The notes below the pieces were generated by a model. The model was given only the letters and a program-made list of their open reading frames with translations. It did no database searches and was not told the origin of the DNA. A program made the position numbers and the translations under genes. This document shows positions 7,708-15,834 of a stretch of DNA of 39,806 nt, in pieces. Within the stretch, counting starts at the first letter, position 1, and each line of letters begins with the position of its first letter. Origin of the DNA: Candidatus Gastranaerophilales bacterium (GTDB lineage Bacteria > Cyanobacteriota > Vampirovibrionia > Gastranaerophilales > Gastranaerophilaceae); contig CALUVH010000018.1 in assembly GCA_944324175.1 (NCBI GenBank), positions 1 through 39,806 on the forward strand. The letters are read 5' to 3'.

Positions 7708-8059
7708 TGAATAAAGTAGTTCATAAGCCGTGTTCTGTTTCTAGATAATCATCTGTCTGGAATTATGATTACTCATAACTACTAGCGATTTTTTCAGAAG
7801 TAGGCGGACACCTTTAACCTTCTATTAAATCTTGCATCCGATTGGGGTTTACCTAGCCGATATTTCTCAACATCGCTGGTGAAGCTCTTAACTCACCGTT
7901 GCACCATCGCCTGTGATTTAAAATCCATTGGCAGTCTTCATTTCTGTGGCACTATCCACCGACTCACGTCGTCCGGACTTTCTCCGGCAATCTGTCCTTG
8001 GATGCACGGACTTTCCTCACTTTTATTATAAAAGCGCGATTATCCGGCTACTTTATTCA
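7708..8059 (-). ncRNA. rnpB: RNase P RNA
   Basis: Catalytic RNA of ribonuclease P, which trims the 5' leader of pre-tRNAs. On the minus strand the 5' conserved block GTGAGGAAAGTCCG (8007-8020) and the 3' conserved block CAGAACACGGCTTATG (7722-7737) are unmistakable. The ends are set by the closing P1 helix: TGAATAAAGTAG at 7708-7719 is the exact reverse complement of CTACTTTATTCA at 8048-8059. About 350 nt is normal for a type A RNA. Its 5' end lies only four bases after the stop codon of the upstream prepilin-like gene, so its promoter is inside that gene or the RNA is processed from a longer transcript. Exact ends are inferred from pairing. Confidence 0.96.
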
Positions 8060-8063
8060 ATTT

Positions 8064-8705
8064 TTAATAAACTTTTGTATCCATCATCACATTTTTAATT
8101 GCAATTTCATCATCTTCATGAATATGGATACGGCCATTTGAATAGATTACTATTCTGAATTGATCAGGTTTTGAGCATCCGCTGTCTGTTTCAAGACAAT
8201 TCGGACCTTCTTCTCCGTTTAAATCAATGATAATATTTCGTGCATTATTTTTTGGAATCTCACCCTTAGTCCATTCTCTTTTTATAGGACTATTAGCATC
8301 TGTTGAAAAATCAAATACCATGCCATCTGAAGTTTGTATTTGGTATTTATTACTTTCTTCAACCGTATCTACAACGTTTAATTGTTCTGCAAAAAGCTTA
8401 GGAAATTTTGTTTTTCCGCTAAAAGTGTCACCATTGTATACTACACTTGAATTATCATCAAAACCATATGTACATTCTTCACCAGCAACAGAGCCTGTAG
8501 GACAGTACATTGAATTATCCGGATATAAAAGAGGATCATTTATCAAACTGCTGACTACTTGTTCTGTGACGTAGTAGGCCTTTTTAGTAAGCATTTTATA
8601 TTCATCAGGTCTTGTGTTTACTAATGTTGGTATTACTAATGCCAACAATATCCCAAGTACCGCCATGGATACCATTAATTCTGAAAGCGTAAAGCCTTTT
8701 TTCAT
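8064..8705 (-). CDS. Type IV prepilin-like / pseudopilin protein
   Basis: The 213-residue product begins MKKGFTLSELMVSMAVLGI, a class III (prepilin) signal: basic leader, cleavage between G4 and F5, E9 at mature position 5, then a hydrophobic helix. The rest is a globular domain with a few cysteines (MYCPTGS, EECTYGF) and a C-terminal strand pattern (QFRIVIYSNGRIHIH). Likely a minor pilin or pseudopilin exported by a type II secretion/type IV pilus machine that is not in this window. AGGAAGGA nine bases upstream supports the start. A perfect 12-bp inverted repeat (8738-8766) lies just upstream, and rnpB follows immediately. Confidence 0.88.
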   Translation of the reverse strand: MKKGFTLSELMVSMAVLGILLALVIPTLVNTRPDEYKMLTKKAYYVTEQVVSSLINDPLLYPDNSMYCPTGSVAGEECTYGFDDNSSVVYNGDTFSGKTKFPKLFAEQLNVVDTVEESNKYQIQTSDGMVFDFSTDANSPIKREWTKGEIPKNNARNIIIDLNGEEGPNCLETDSGCSKPDQFRIVIYSNGRIHIHEDDEIAIKNVMMDTKVY

Positions 8706-8737
8706 GTTATTCCTTCCTGACGTATCAATACAACCTC

Positions 8738-8766
8738 AATATCATGATAACATGTATCATGATATT
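8738..8766. promoter_or_regulatory. Perfect inverted repeat, operator candidate
   Basis: AATATCATGATA-ACATG-TATCATGATATT: two 12-base arms are exact reverse complements around 5 bases. Each arm also contains TATCATGATA, itself a 10-base palindrome, so the site looks like two adjacent dimer sites 15 bases apart. It lies 33-61 bases before the prepilin-like start at 8705. A hairpin is the alternative reading. Confidence 0.6.
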
Positions 8767-8984
8767 TTACAACTGTTTATTTACCATGAATTATCACTCT
8801 ATTCTGAATGATGTGCTATTTTTGATTTGTAAACTTTTGTTAATATTGTAGCAAAATAATTTATTTAGATGAGTTAAAATATCGTTCCATCATGTATTCT
8901 TTTAGTAATAAACAAGAGGAAAACTTTTTTAATTTAGGTTAAGAAAGTGGCTTGAGTGGAAACCATCAATAGAGGGTTAAAAAT

Positions 8985-9356
8985 ATGGTCGATAATAGGT
9001 CAGCGGGATTTTACGGCGTCGGCGGTGCTTTTAACTTCAAAAGCGGAGATATATCCGGTACGGCAGCCCGAACTCAGGATGATAAAATGGGACAGGGCGG
9101 AGAATACTTCGCACAGAAGAAAAAAGAAGCCGAAGAAGAAAATCAAGAAGATAACAAATACATGGATCGGAGTGCGGTACTAAGAGCTACACTTAACTCT
9201 TTGGCTATGATGAATGTTGCTAATGTTATCAACGCAAAAAAACGCTCTATTCTAGATGATAAAAATCAGCAACAAAAAAATAAGAAAAATGAACACGAAT
9301 TGAAAGCTTTACATGAGGAAATAGATATCGAAAATGAAGAAAATGAATATCTTTAA
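8985..9356 (+). CDS. Unknown 123-residue charged protein
   Basis: Not recognised. The ATG at 8985 has AGAGGG eight bases upstream; an overlapping frame from 8956 has no such site. The first 35 residues are glycine/serine-rich (GFYGVGGAFNF), followed by lysine/glutamate-rich helices, a short apolar helix (LNSLAMMNVANVINA) and a very charged, probably coiled-coil tail. No signal peptide. It converges with the next gene by a 4-base stop overlap (TTAA). Confidence 0.6.
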   Translation: MVDNRSAGFYGVGGAFNFKSGDISGTAARTQDDKMGQGGEYFAQKKKEAEEENQEDNKYMDRSAVLRATLNSLAMMNVANVINAKKRSILDDKNQQQKNKKNEHELKALHEEIDIENEENEYL

Positions 9357-9877
9357 AAAATTCTATTAAAGATGTTTTCTTGAGTTTCTTCTTGAGTTTT
9401 TTCGGATTTTTTCAACTGTAATAGTTCACCATGATAAGAAGGGTTTGAACCGTTTTTGTCTTTTGCAGTTGAAAAGCTAATAATGCTGTTAAATTTTGGA
9501 GCTTGGTTATTTGCTTTAATATCGGCAGGAGCTTCATTAACACTAATTGTCATTTTACCTTCAACACTTTTTTGTACATTTTGTGCAGCTTGAGTGTTAA
9601 GATATTTTATTGAATTGAGAACATTTTGATTTAATTGGATTTGTATACCGGAGTTATTCATAGCAATTTGGCGAGCAGTATTGTTATCTACACTACCATT
9701 GTATAAATCTAATCCAATATTACGTAAAGAAGAATTTTGAGATACTGAGTGTACATTATATTGCTGATTTTTTTCGGCAGCCCTTTTAAGTATTTCTTGA
9801 GAAACTTCTTTTAAAACACTTCTATCAATGCCGTTAGCAGCTAATAATTGTGAATTGTTATAAACACTTATTGCCAT
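9353..9877 (-). CDS. Unknown 174-residue Asn/Gln-rich protein
   Basis: Not recognised. It begins MAISVYNNSQLLAANGIDRS with AAGGGA upstream, has no signal peptide or membrane segment, and is rich in Asn, Gln and Ser with short predicted helices. Its style (short cytoplasmic, polar, lineage-restricted) matches the unknowns at 8985, 17466 and 34345. The 170 bases upstream, shared with the divergent gene at 10048, hold AT-rich DNA with no firm promoter call. Confidence 0.65.
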   Translation of the reverse strand: MAISVYNNSQLLAANGIDRSVLKEVSQEILKRAAEKNQQYNVHSVSQNSSLRNIGLDLYNGSVDNNTARQIAMNNSGIQIQLNQNVLNSIKYLNTQAAQNVQKSVEGKMTISVNEAPADIKANNQAPKFNSIISFSTAKDKNGSNPSYHGELLQLKKSEKTQEETQENIFNRIF

Positions 9878-10047
9878 TTTTGTATCCCTTTTTTCCTTAT
9901 ATTTTTCTATACGGCATATATTTAGGTTTGCTTTAGTATTTAGAGTGATGCTTGTAACATTCCTTAATATTTTCTAAAAATCATGGCAATTTTTGTGAGA
10001 AAAACATGTTTATATATATATCAAGTATATAAATATGAGATGATATT

Positions 10048-10539
10048 ATGAGTCTAGGAAAGCTTAATTATGTATTGAGTAACGTCAATGCCGTCTTGGG
10101 CAGTGGTGTTAATTATATTTATGACAAGCAACAGGGCGATAAAAGCGGTGCTGCTGAAGTCAATTTTGGTATGAATGTAGTTAACGGACTAGCTAGAAAT
10201 GCAATAGCTGAGGGTATTCGAAGGGATACTGGAAGTTATTTGGGATATACAGTAAATAATTTAGCTGGATATGGAGATGCAACGGCTAATGCTCAAGGTA
10301 TGGTCGGTTTAATGGGTGCATCTTTGGTGACAAATCCATTTATGTATGGTGGATTTTGTGGACCTTCTGTATTCAGTGGATATTGTGCACCTCCTATGGC
10401 AATGTATTCAATGCCTATGATGCCTATGTATGGCGGTTATTATGGCGGAGGATTCTGTGGCGGAAGCATGTTTGGTTCATATGGTGGTACGTTTTTTGAT
10501 GTAAACAGACCGTTTGGACCGTTTGGTTGTTGTTGTTAG
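10048..10539 (+). CDS. Unknown protein with Gly/Met/Tyr/Cys-rich low-complexity tail
   Basis: The 163-residue product has a polar N-terminal two-thirds with repeated small-residue helices (VVNGLARNAIAEGI, TANAQGMVGLMGASL) and a low-complexity tail from about residue 110: MAMYSMPMMPMYGGYYGGGF, then CGGSMFGSYGG, ending in three cysteines. No signal peptide is visible. Such Gly/Tyr/Met tails are seen in self-assembling or surface proteins, but no family is recognised. The start has only a weak GAGATG upstream. It ends with a TTAG overlap with the convergent sugar-binding gene. Confidence 0.65.
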   Translation: MSLGKLNYVLSNVNAVLGSGVNYIYDKQQGDKSGAAEVNFGMNVVNGLARNAIAEGIRRDTGSYLGYTVNNLAGYGDATANAQGMVGLMGASLVTNPFMYGGFCGPSVFSGYCAPPMAMYSMPMMPMYGGYYGGGFCGGSMFGSYGGTFFDVNRPFGPFGCCC

Positions 10540-11765
10540 TTTGAAAGTGCTTTCCAATTTTTTGCAGCACAATCTAGTATAGATTGTGTTGTTGAGTTTT
10601 GGAGCAGAACCTCTTGAACAGAAGTGTTAATAATCGTGTTTATGTCTTTTTGATTTTGATTTGTTTTATAGGCAGGTGTTATTTTATTTAGTTGCTTTGC
10701 GCTTATGACTCGTGCTTTTGCCATGAGATCGTTTGGGGGGTAATTTTTATAAAAATCATTTTGTAGAGCTTTTTCATTTGTTGCAAGAATATTGGTCAAT
10801 TTTGCGAGTTCAAGTTGATTTTTTTCATTAGTTATGAAAAGGGCAAATTTAAGGGCTTCATTTTTATGTGAAGCTTTTGCAGGAATTATGAAATTCATAA
10901 GTGAAAAATCATATTGTCCCAATTCTCCTACAATTTGTTGTGAGACATCTGTATTTTGGTATGTAGATGGTGCATTTTCTTTTATCATATTCAAAAAATT
11001 TGCTCCTGACTGGAAAAATACAATTTGTTCAGCCATGAATTTTTCCACAGCTTCTCTGTGGGTTTGGGTAATTGATTCTTTAGGAATTAAATCATTTATA
11101 TACAGACTTTGAAATAAGTTAAATACCTCCACAGATTTGGGAGAATTTATATTTTCATAAGAATTTATCCCGTATTTGTTGAGAATTCTGAGCATTGTAT
11201 CGTTTTCAGTGATGTTTGGTAAGGTTGAATATGTACCGGTTTTTCGAATTTGTGGTGAAATTTGGGCAAGTTCGGTGTAGTTTTTTGGAACTTTTACGTT
11301 TGCTTGTTGTAACAATTTTTTGTTATAAATTGTGATGGCAGACGTTGCATACCAAGGTATTAAATAGAGTTTGCCTTTGTATTTTACAGAATTTATTATC
11401 TCTTGATTAAAATCTTTCATGAGAGTTTCATCAATTTCATACAGTGCACCTTTTTGCGCCAAAAGAGAGGAAAAGTCGGGGTTAAGGTTAATCAAATCAG
11501 GTGGAGTATCACTTAATACACTGGCTAAAGTTCTTTTTTCTCCTTCTGAAAAAGGTACATCAACCCATTTTATTTTTATATCCGGATTTTCGGTTTCAAA
11601 TTCTTTAATTACTTTATTTATGTATGATGAAAAATCTCCCATTTGGAGAGTCCAAAAAGTTATTTCTTTTCTTGTGTCAGCTGTTTTTTCGGAATTAGTA
11701 AATATTTTAATGCCTGTCAATATTATGATTAAAGTTATTGTAAAAACCAGTAGAATTTTTTTCAT
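10536..11765 (-). CDS. Extracellular solute-binding protein, family 1 (sugar type)
   Basis: Periplasmic binding component of a carbohydrate ABC importer, MalE/UgpB-like, 409 residues. The N-terminus has a lysine pair and a hydrophobic signal/anchor (ILLVFTITLIIILTGI) with no lipobox cysteine. The mature part starts with the family pattern EITFWTLQ, then KVIKEFETENPDIKIKWVDV, DTPPDLINLNPD and the typical mid-protein YNKKLLQQANVKVPKNY. No permease or ATPase gene is adjacent, so it is an orphan here. AAGGTG precedes the ATG. Substrate unknown; the GH57 glycosidase elsewhere in the window hints at oligosaccharide use, which is weak inference. Confidence 0.85.
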   Translation of the reverse strand: MKKILLVFTITLIIILTGIKIFTNSEKTADTRKEITFWTLQMGDFSSYINKVIKEFETENPDIKIKWVDVPFSEGEKRTLASVLSDTPPDLINLNPDFSSLLAQKGALYEIDETLMKDFNQEIINSVKYKGKLYLIPWYATSAITIYNKKLLQQANVKVPKNYTELAQISPQIRKTGTYSTLPNITENDTMLRILNKYGINSYENINSPKSVEVFNLFQSLYINDLIPKESITQTHREAVEKFMAEQIVFFQSGANFLNMIKENAPSTYQNTDVSQQIVGELGQYDFSLMNFIIPAKASHKNEALKFALFITNEKNQLELAKLTNILATNEKALQNDFYKNYPPNDLMAKARVISAKQLNKITPAYKTNQNQKDINTIINTSVQEVLLQNSTTQSILDCAAKNWKALSN

Positions 11766-11794
11766 TAGACACCTTATTCTTTTGATGTTACAAT
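11766..11794 (+). promoter_or_regulatory. Promoter of leaderless rarA
   Basis: TAGACA (11766-11771), 17 bases, TACAAT (11789-11794), then six bases to the rarA ATG. It starts one base past the start codon of the divergent sugar-binding gene, within a 35-base intergenic gap. Confidence 0.7.
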
Positions 11795-11800
11795 TATACT

Positions 11801-13036
11801 ATGAAAAATTTATTTACAGAACTTGAAGAACAGAATAAACAAGTACCGCTAGCTGAGGTGTTACGTCCCAAGACTTTAGAGGAGTTTTTGGGACAAAGTA
11901 ATGTAATATCAGAGAATAGTCCGCTTTTAAATTTGATGAAAACTCAAAGATTGTTTTCAATAATTTTGTGGGGAACCCCTGGGTGTGGAAAAACAACACT
12001 TGCAAGGTTAATAGCTGCTAAAACAAATGCTGATTTTATCGAAATTTCTGCCGTAACTTCAGGTGTTAAAGATATTAAAGATGCTGTTGATACTGCGAAA
12101 ATGAATTTACGAAGTGGCATTAAAACAATTTTATTTATTGATGAAATTCACAGGTATTCTAAAACGCAGCAGGATGCACTTTTACCTCATCTTGAGAATG
12201 GTACTTTATTTTTAATAGGTTCTACTACTGAAAACCCTTCTTTCCAAGTTGTTCCGGCATTACTTTCAAGGGTTCAAGTTATACGATTGAATGCTATTGA
12301 TGATGCAAGTATGAATAGAATTATTAAAAGGGGATTTGCTTATCTTGCAAAGAATTACTTACCTATGGATTGTGAAAGCGGGGTTATAGATTTTATAATA
12401 AATCTGGCTCGGGGCGATGCTCGATATGCTCTCAATGTTGTTGAAAATGCTTATTTTGCAAGTGATTTAAAAGATAATAGAAGAAATTTAACTGTTGCAA
12501 TAATTGAAAGTATCTGTCAAAAAAGAAATACGAGATATTCGCAACAAGAACATTATGATTGTGCTTCAGCATTCCAAAAAAGTTTAAGAGGAAGTGATGC
12601 TGATGCGGCGATATATTATCTTGCAAAAATGATTGCGGCAGGTGAAGATCCAAGGTTTATTGCAAGACGTTTGATTACCTGTTCTGCTGAGGATGTAGGT
12701 AATGCTGACCCTAATGCTTTAAATGTCGCAATTAATGCATACAAAGCCGTTGAATTGCTTGGACTACCTGAGGGTAGAATACCTCTTGCTCAGGCGGTGA
12801 TATACGTCGCTCGTGCTCCAAAGTCAAATGAAACTATTTGCGCAATTGATGCTGCACTTGCAGATATTGAAAGTGGAAAAGATTTCCCTCCTCCTATGCA
12901 TTTGCGTGATGCGCACTACAAAGATGCTAAAAAATACGGTTTTGGTGAAGGTTACATTTATTCTCATTCAGCACCTGAAATAGAGCAACAATTCTTACCA
13001 GATGAGCTTGTTGGAAAGAAATATACATTCAAATAA
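11801..13036 (+). CDS. rarA: Replication-associated recombination protein A (AAA+ ATPase)
   Basis: RarA/MgsA clamp-loader-like AAA+ ATPase acting at stalled replication forks. The 411-residue protein has LRPKTLEEFLGQ at the start, Walker A GTPGCGKTT at about residues 58-66, Walker B ILFIDEIHR at about 109-117, sensor-type IGSTTENPS, and the C-terminal RarA tetramerisation region ending in FLPDELVGKKY. Length is normal. The ATG at 11801 matches the family start but has no Shine-Dalgarno; the promoter geometry predicts transcription starting at the ATG itself. Confidence 0.96.
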   Translation: MKNLFTELEEQNKQVPLAEVLRPKTLEEFLGQSNVISENSPLLNLMKTQRLFSIILWGTPGCGKTTLARLIAAKTNADFIEISAVTSGVKDIKDAVDTAKMNLRSGIKTILFIDEIHRYSKTQQDALLPHLENGTLFLIGSTTENPSFQVVPALLSRVQVIRLNAIDDASMNRIIKRGFAYLAKNYLPMDCESGVIDFIINLARGDARYALNVVENAYFASDLKDNRRNLTVAIIESICQKRNTRYSQQEHYDCASAFQKSLRGSDADAAIYYLAKMIAAGEDPRFIARRLITCSAEDVGNADPNALNVAINAYKAVELLGLPEGRIPLAQAVIYVARAPKSNETICAIDAALADIESGKDFPPPMHLRDAHYKDAKKYGFGEGYIYSHSAPEIEQQFLPDELVGKKYTFK

Positions 13037-13046
13037 TTTTAATAGT

Positions 13047-13868
13047 TTAAATTTCTCGTAGTTCCAAATAATCGTGAAGCGCAGCTTGCCAGTTTCTACA
13101 AAGTCCGTTATTTTCCATTACGCTATAGCTTGGACGTTTGGCAGGACGCGGGTAATCCTCAGTTTTACAAGGGATTACTTCTTTATTGATATTGCTTTGT
13201 TGGAAAATTTCTTTTGCAAAGCCATACCAGCTCGTTTCACCTGAACCACAAATATGATAAGTTCCATATGGTTTTGAAAAAAGTTTTAAAATTCCATTAG
13301 CAAGTTCGATTGTCCAAGTCGGACAACCGATTTGGTCATCAACAACTTTTAATTCTTTTTCCTGATTAGCTAAGTTAATCATAGTTTCTACAAAATTTTT
13401 GCCATGATGACCGTACAACCAACTTGTGCGTGCTATATAATATTTTTCACAGTACTTTTTGACCATTTCTTCTCCGCGTAATTTCGTGAGTCCATAATTG
13501 TTGAGCGGTTTTGGATTATCTTCAGGCGTATATGGGGAGTTTTTCTCTCCATCAAAAACGTAATCAGTTGAAATATATATCATTGGGATATCAATTTTAC
13601 CACAGGCTTTTGCTATATTTTCTGTACCATAAATGTTAATTCTTTCAGCAGTTTCCAGATTTTTTTCTGCTTCATCAACATTTGTATATGCTGCACAGTG
13701 TATCACCATATCTGGTCTTGTATTTGTTATAACAGAAGATACCATTTCATCATCTGTGATATCCAAGTTTTCGATATCTGTCTCTATTACAAATGCTCCG
13801 ACATCTTCAAGTACCGGACATAAATCTTTCCCTAACATTCCGTTAGCGCCTGTGACCAATATCTTCAT
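13047..13868 (-). CDS. rfbD: dTDP-4-dehydrorhamnose reductase
   Basis: Final step of dTDP-L-rhamnose synthesis: NAD(P)H reduction of dTDP-4-dehydro-L-rhamnose. The 273-residue extended SDR protein has the nucleotide motif GANGMLGKD at the N-terminus, CAAYTNVDEAE, ISTDYVFDGEK, and the catalytic YGLTK. It is the last gene of rfbC-rfbB-rfbD and overlaps rfbB by ATGA, with AAGGAG inside the rfbB end as ribosome binding site. The thymidylyltransferase rfbA is not in the window. Confidence 0.95.
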   Translation of the reverse strand: MKILVTGANGMLGKDLCPVLEDVGAFVIETDIENLDITDDEMVSSVITNTRPDMVIHCAAYTNVDEAEKNLETAERINIYGTENIAKACGKIDIPMIYISTDYVFDGEKNSPYTPEDNPKPLNNYGLTKLRGEEMVKKYCEKYYIARTSWLYGHHGKNFVETMINLANQEKELKVVDDQIGCPTWTIELANGILKLFSKPYGTYHICGSGETSWYGFAKEIFQQSNINKEVIPCKTEDYPRPAKRPSYSVMENNGLCRNWQAALHDYLELREI

Positions 13869-14848
13869 ACCTTACTCCTTAAGCTTTTATTTTCAATATT
13901 TTTTATCCAATCTTGATTATTTAGGTACCAATCAATAGTTAATCGAATTCCTTTTTCAAAGCTTACAGATGGTTGCCAATTTAATTCTTTTTGAATTTTG
14001 TCATTACAAATTGCGTATCGTCTGTCATGACCGAGCCTATCATCTACAAACTCAATATAGCTTTCATCTTTTCCCATAGCTTCAAGTAGAATTTTTGTTA
14101 TTTCAAGATTTGTTTTCTCATTATGCCCACCGATGTTATAGACTTCTCCCTCACGTCCTTTATGTAGGACAGCATCTATCGCTGAACAATGGTCATATAC
14201 GTATAACCAATCCCGAACATTCATCCCATCACCATATACAGGCACCCTTTCTCCTTTTAACAGTTTTGAAATAAACAAAGGAATGAGCTTTTCAGGGTAC
14301 TGATATGGTCCATAATTATTTGAGCAACGTGTAATAAGTGTAGGAATTTTGTAAGTTTCAAAAAAGGCTCTCACAAGCAGATCAGCACTTGCTTTTGAAG
14401 CTGAATAGGGACTGTTTGGAGCTATTGAAGTTGTTTCATAAAAATAACCGTCTTTACCGAGTGTTCCATACACTTCATCTGTAGAAATTTGCACATAGCG
14501 CGAAATTTTAAATTCTTTAGCGGACTGCAAAAGATTCAAAGTACCTTTAATGTTTGTATCAACAAACACCTCAGGTCCTGTAATTGAGCGGTCAACATGA
14601 CTTTCTGCAGCAAAATTTACTATCGCATCGACATCTTCTAACAGCTGAGGTACGAGCTTTTTGTCGCAAATATCACCATGTACAAATTCATAGTTAGGAT
14701 TATTTTTTACATCATCAAGATTTTCAATATTTCCCGCATAGGTCAATGCATCCAAGTTTATTATTTTATAATTGTTATACTTATTCAAAATATGTCTTAT
14801 AAAACAGTTTCCGATAAATCCCGCTCCACCTGTAACTAAAAGTTTCAT
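13865..14848 (-). CDS. rfbB: dTDP-glucose 4,6-dehydratase
   Basis: Converts dTDP-glucose to dTDP-4-dehydro-6-deoxyglucose, an extended SDR enzyme using bound NAD+. The 327-residue protein has GGAGFIGNCFIRH at the N-terminus, FAAESHVDRSI, the acid residues in STDEVYGTLG, and catalytic YSASKASAD. Its ATG overlaps the rfbC stop (TGATG) with GGAGGAG just before it, so translation is coupled. Fits the rhamnose operon. Confidence 0.96.
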   Translation of the reverse strand: MKLLVTGGAGFIGNCFIRHILNKYNNYKIINLDALTYAGNIENLDDVKNNPNYEFVHGDICDKKLVPQLLEDVDAIVNFAAESHVDRSITGPEVFVDTNIKGTLNLLQSAKEFKISRYVQISTDEVYGTLGKDGYFYETTSIAPNSPYSASKASADLLVRAFFETYKIPTLITRCSNNYGPYQYPEKLIPLFISKLLKGERVPVYGDGMNVRDWLYVYDHCSAIDAVLHKGREGEVYNIGGHNEKTNLEITKILLEAMGKDESYIEFVDDRLGHDRRYAICNDKIQKELNWQPSVSFEKGIRLTIDWYLNNQDWIKNIENKSLRSKV

Positions 14849-15405
14849 CAGATTAGCTCCTCCAAGTTAATATTTTCCAGACACGGTTGATTTTTGTCTT
14901 TTTCACTCAAAATAGGTTCAAAATTAATACCCCAGTCTATGTTAATCTTATCATCTGACCAAAGCAATCCTCTATCATGTTTAGGAGAATATTCACCTGA
15001 AGCTTTGTATAGTAATTCAGCTTCCTCTGAGAGTACAACAAAACCGTGTGCAAAACCTTCAGGGATATATAACATGTGTTTATTTTCTTCTGAAAGTTCA
15101 ACTTTCACATATTTTGTAAAAGTCTTAGAATTTGGTCTCAAATCAACAGCAACATCAAATATCTTACCTCTTGAACATCTTACAAGTTTTGCTTGAGAAT
15201 GAGGTTTTGCTTGATAGTGAAGTCCACGTAATACTCTCGCAGAAGATTTCGAATGATTATCTTGATTAAACTCTTGGGTAATCCCGTTTTTTACAAATTC
15301 TGATTTTTTATAACTTTCCATAAAAAATCCTCTGTCATCCCCAAAGATTTTAGGTTTTACAAGTATAACATCTTCAATATCCAGTCTTTCAAAAGTAAAA
15401 GGCAT
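14848..15405 (-). CDS. rfbC: dTDP-4-dehydrorhamnose 3,5-epimerase
   Basis: Cupin-fold epimerase making dTDP-4-dehydro-L-rhamnose. The start at 15405 gives MPFTFERLDIEDVILV and 185 residues, the family's usual length; GGGGAGAG lies about seven bases upstream. A longer frame to 15468 has no ribosome binding site and adds an unrelated tail. Motifs: GDDRGFFMESYKKSEF, the catalytic histidine in RVLRGLHYQ, and YIPEGFAHGFVVLSE. First gene of rfbC-rfbB-rfbD. A TATGAT hexamer shortly upstream is a possible -10. Confidence 0.95.
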   Translation of the reverse strand: MPFTFERLDIEDVILVKPKIFGDDRGFFMESYKKSEFVKNGITQEFNQDNHSKSSARVLRGLHYQAKPHSQAKLVRCSRGKIFDVAVDLRPNSKTFTKYVKVELSEENKHMLYIPEGFAHGFVVLSEEAELLYKASGEYSPKHDRGLLWSDDKINIDWGINFEPILSEKDKNQPCLENINLEELI

Positions 15406-15510
15406 AAGCTTACTCTCCCCAATTACATCATACCACAAAATATACTTTATTCGTTTATAATCCACCAAAAATATGATTAAAAATATCTTATTTATATGTA
15501 GTATTGACTT

Positions 15511-15834
15511 ATGTATGAGTATGAAACAGAAATTGAAGATTTAGAATTGAAAAAAGTCGGGCTTGAATTAATGTTTATGACGCCTGAAAAATGTTCATAT
15601 CCCGATGGAATTACGGCGGTAGAGCTTGCAAAGCTTGTCGAGTTGCCACTTGAAGTCGTTAAAAAAAAGCTTGTAATTTTAAAGGATGCCGGACTTGTCC
15701 GAGTTAAGGGGATTAATCCTAAATATTGGAAATTTGATGAATACAACTTCCAAAGAATAGATGAAGATGATGAAGTGTACCGCCTTTTGTGTAACTTTGA
15801 TGATGTAGACTTCGACAGGTTCTTTCAATATTAA
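15511..15834 (+). CDS. Small winged-helix DNA-binding protein
   Basis: The 107-residue protein has a helix-turn-helix-like core (GITAVELAKLVELPLEVVKK, then KLVILKDAGLVRVKG) typical of winged-helix repressors, where residues after LVRV form the wing. Flanking regions are acidic. It is divergent from the rfb operon with about 105 bases between starts, so it could regulate rfb, which is inference. There is no Shine-Dalgarno; TAGTAT at 15499-15504 sits at the leaderless -10 position but is a poor match. It ends with a TTAA overlap with convergent hydF. Confidence 0.6.
   Translation: MYEYETEIEDLELKKVGLELMFMTPEKCSYPDGITAVELAKLVELPLEVVKKKLVILKDAGLVRVKGINPKYWKFDEYNFQRIDEDDEVYRLLCNFDDVDFDRFFQY

Noticed and set aside
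7712-8059. Possible small ORFs across the rnpB region
   Set aside because: The sequence is fully explained by RNase P RNA with both conserved ends and the P1 helix.
15406-15468. Longer rfbC start at 15468
   Set aside because: No ribosome binding site, family length is reached from 15405, and GGGGAGAG precedes 15405.
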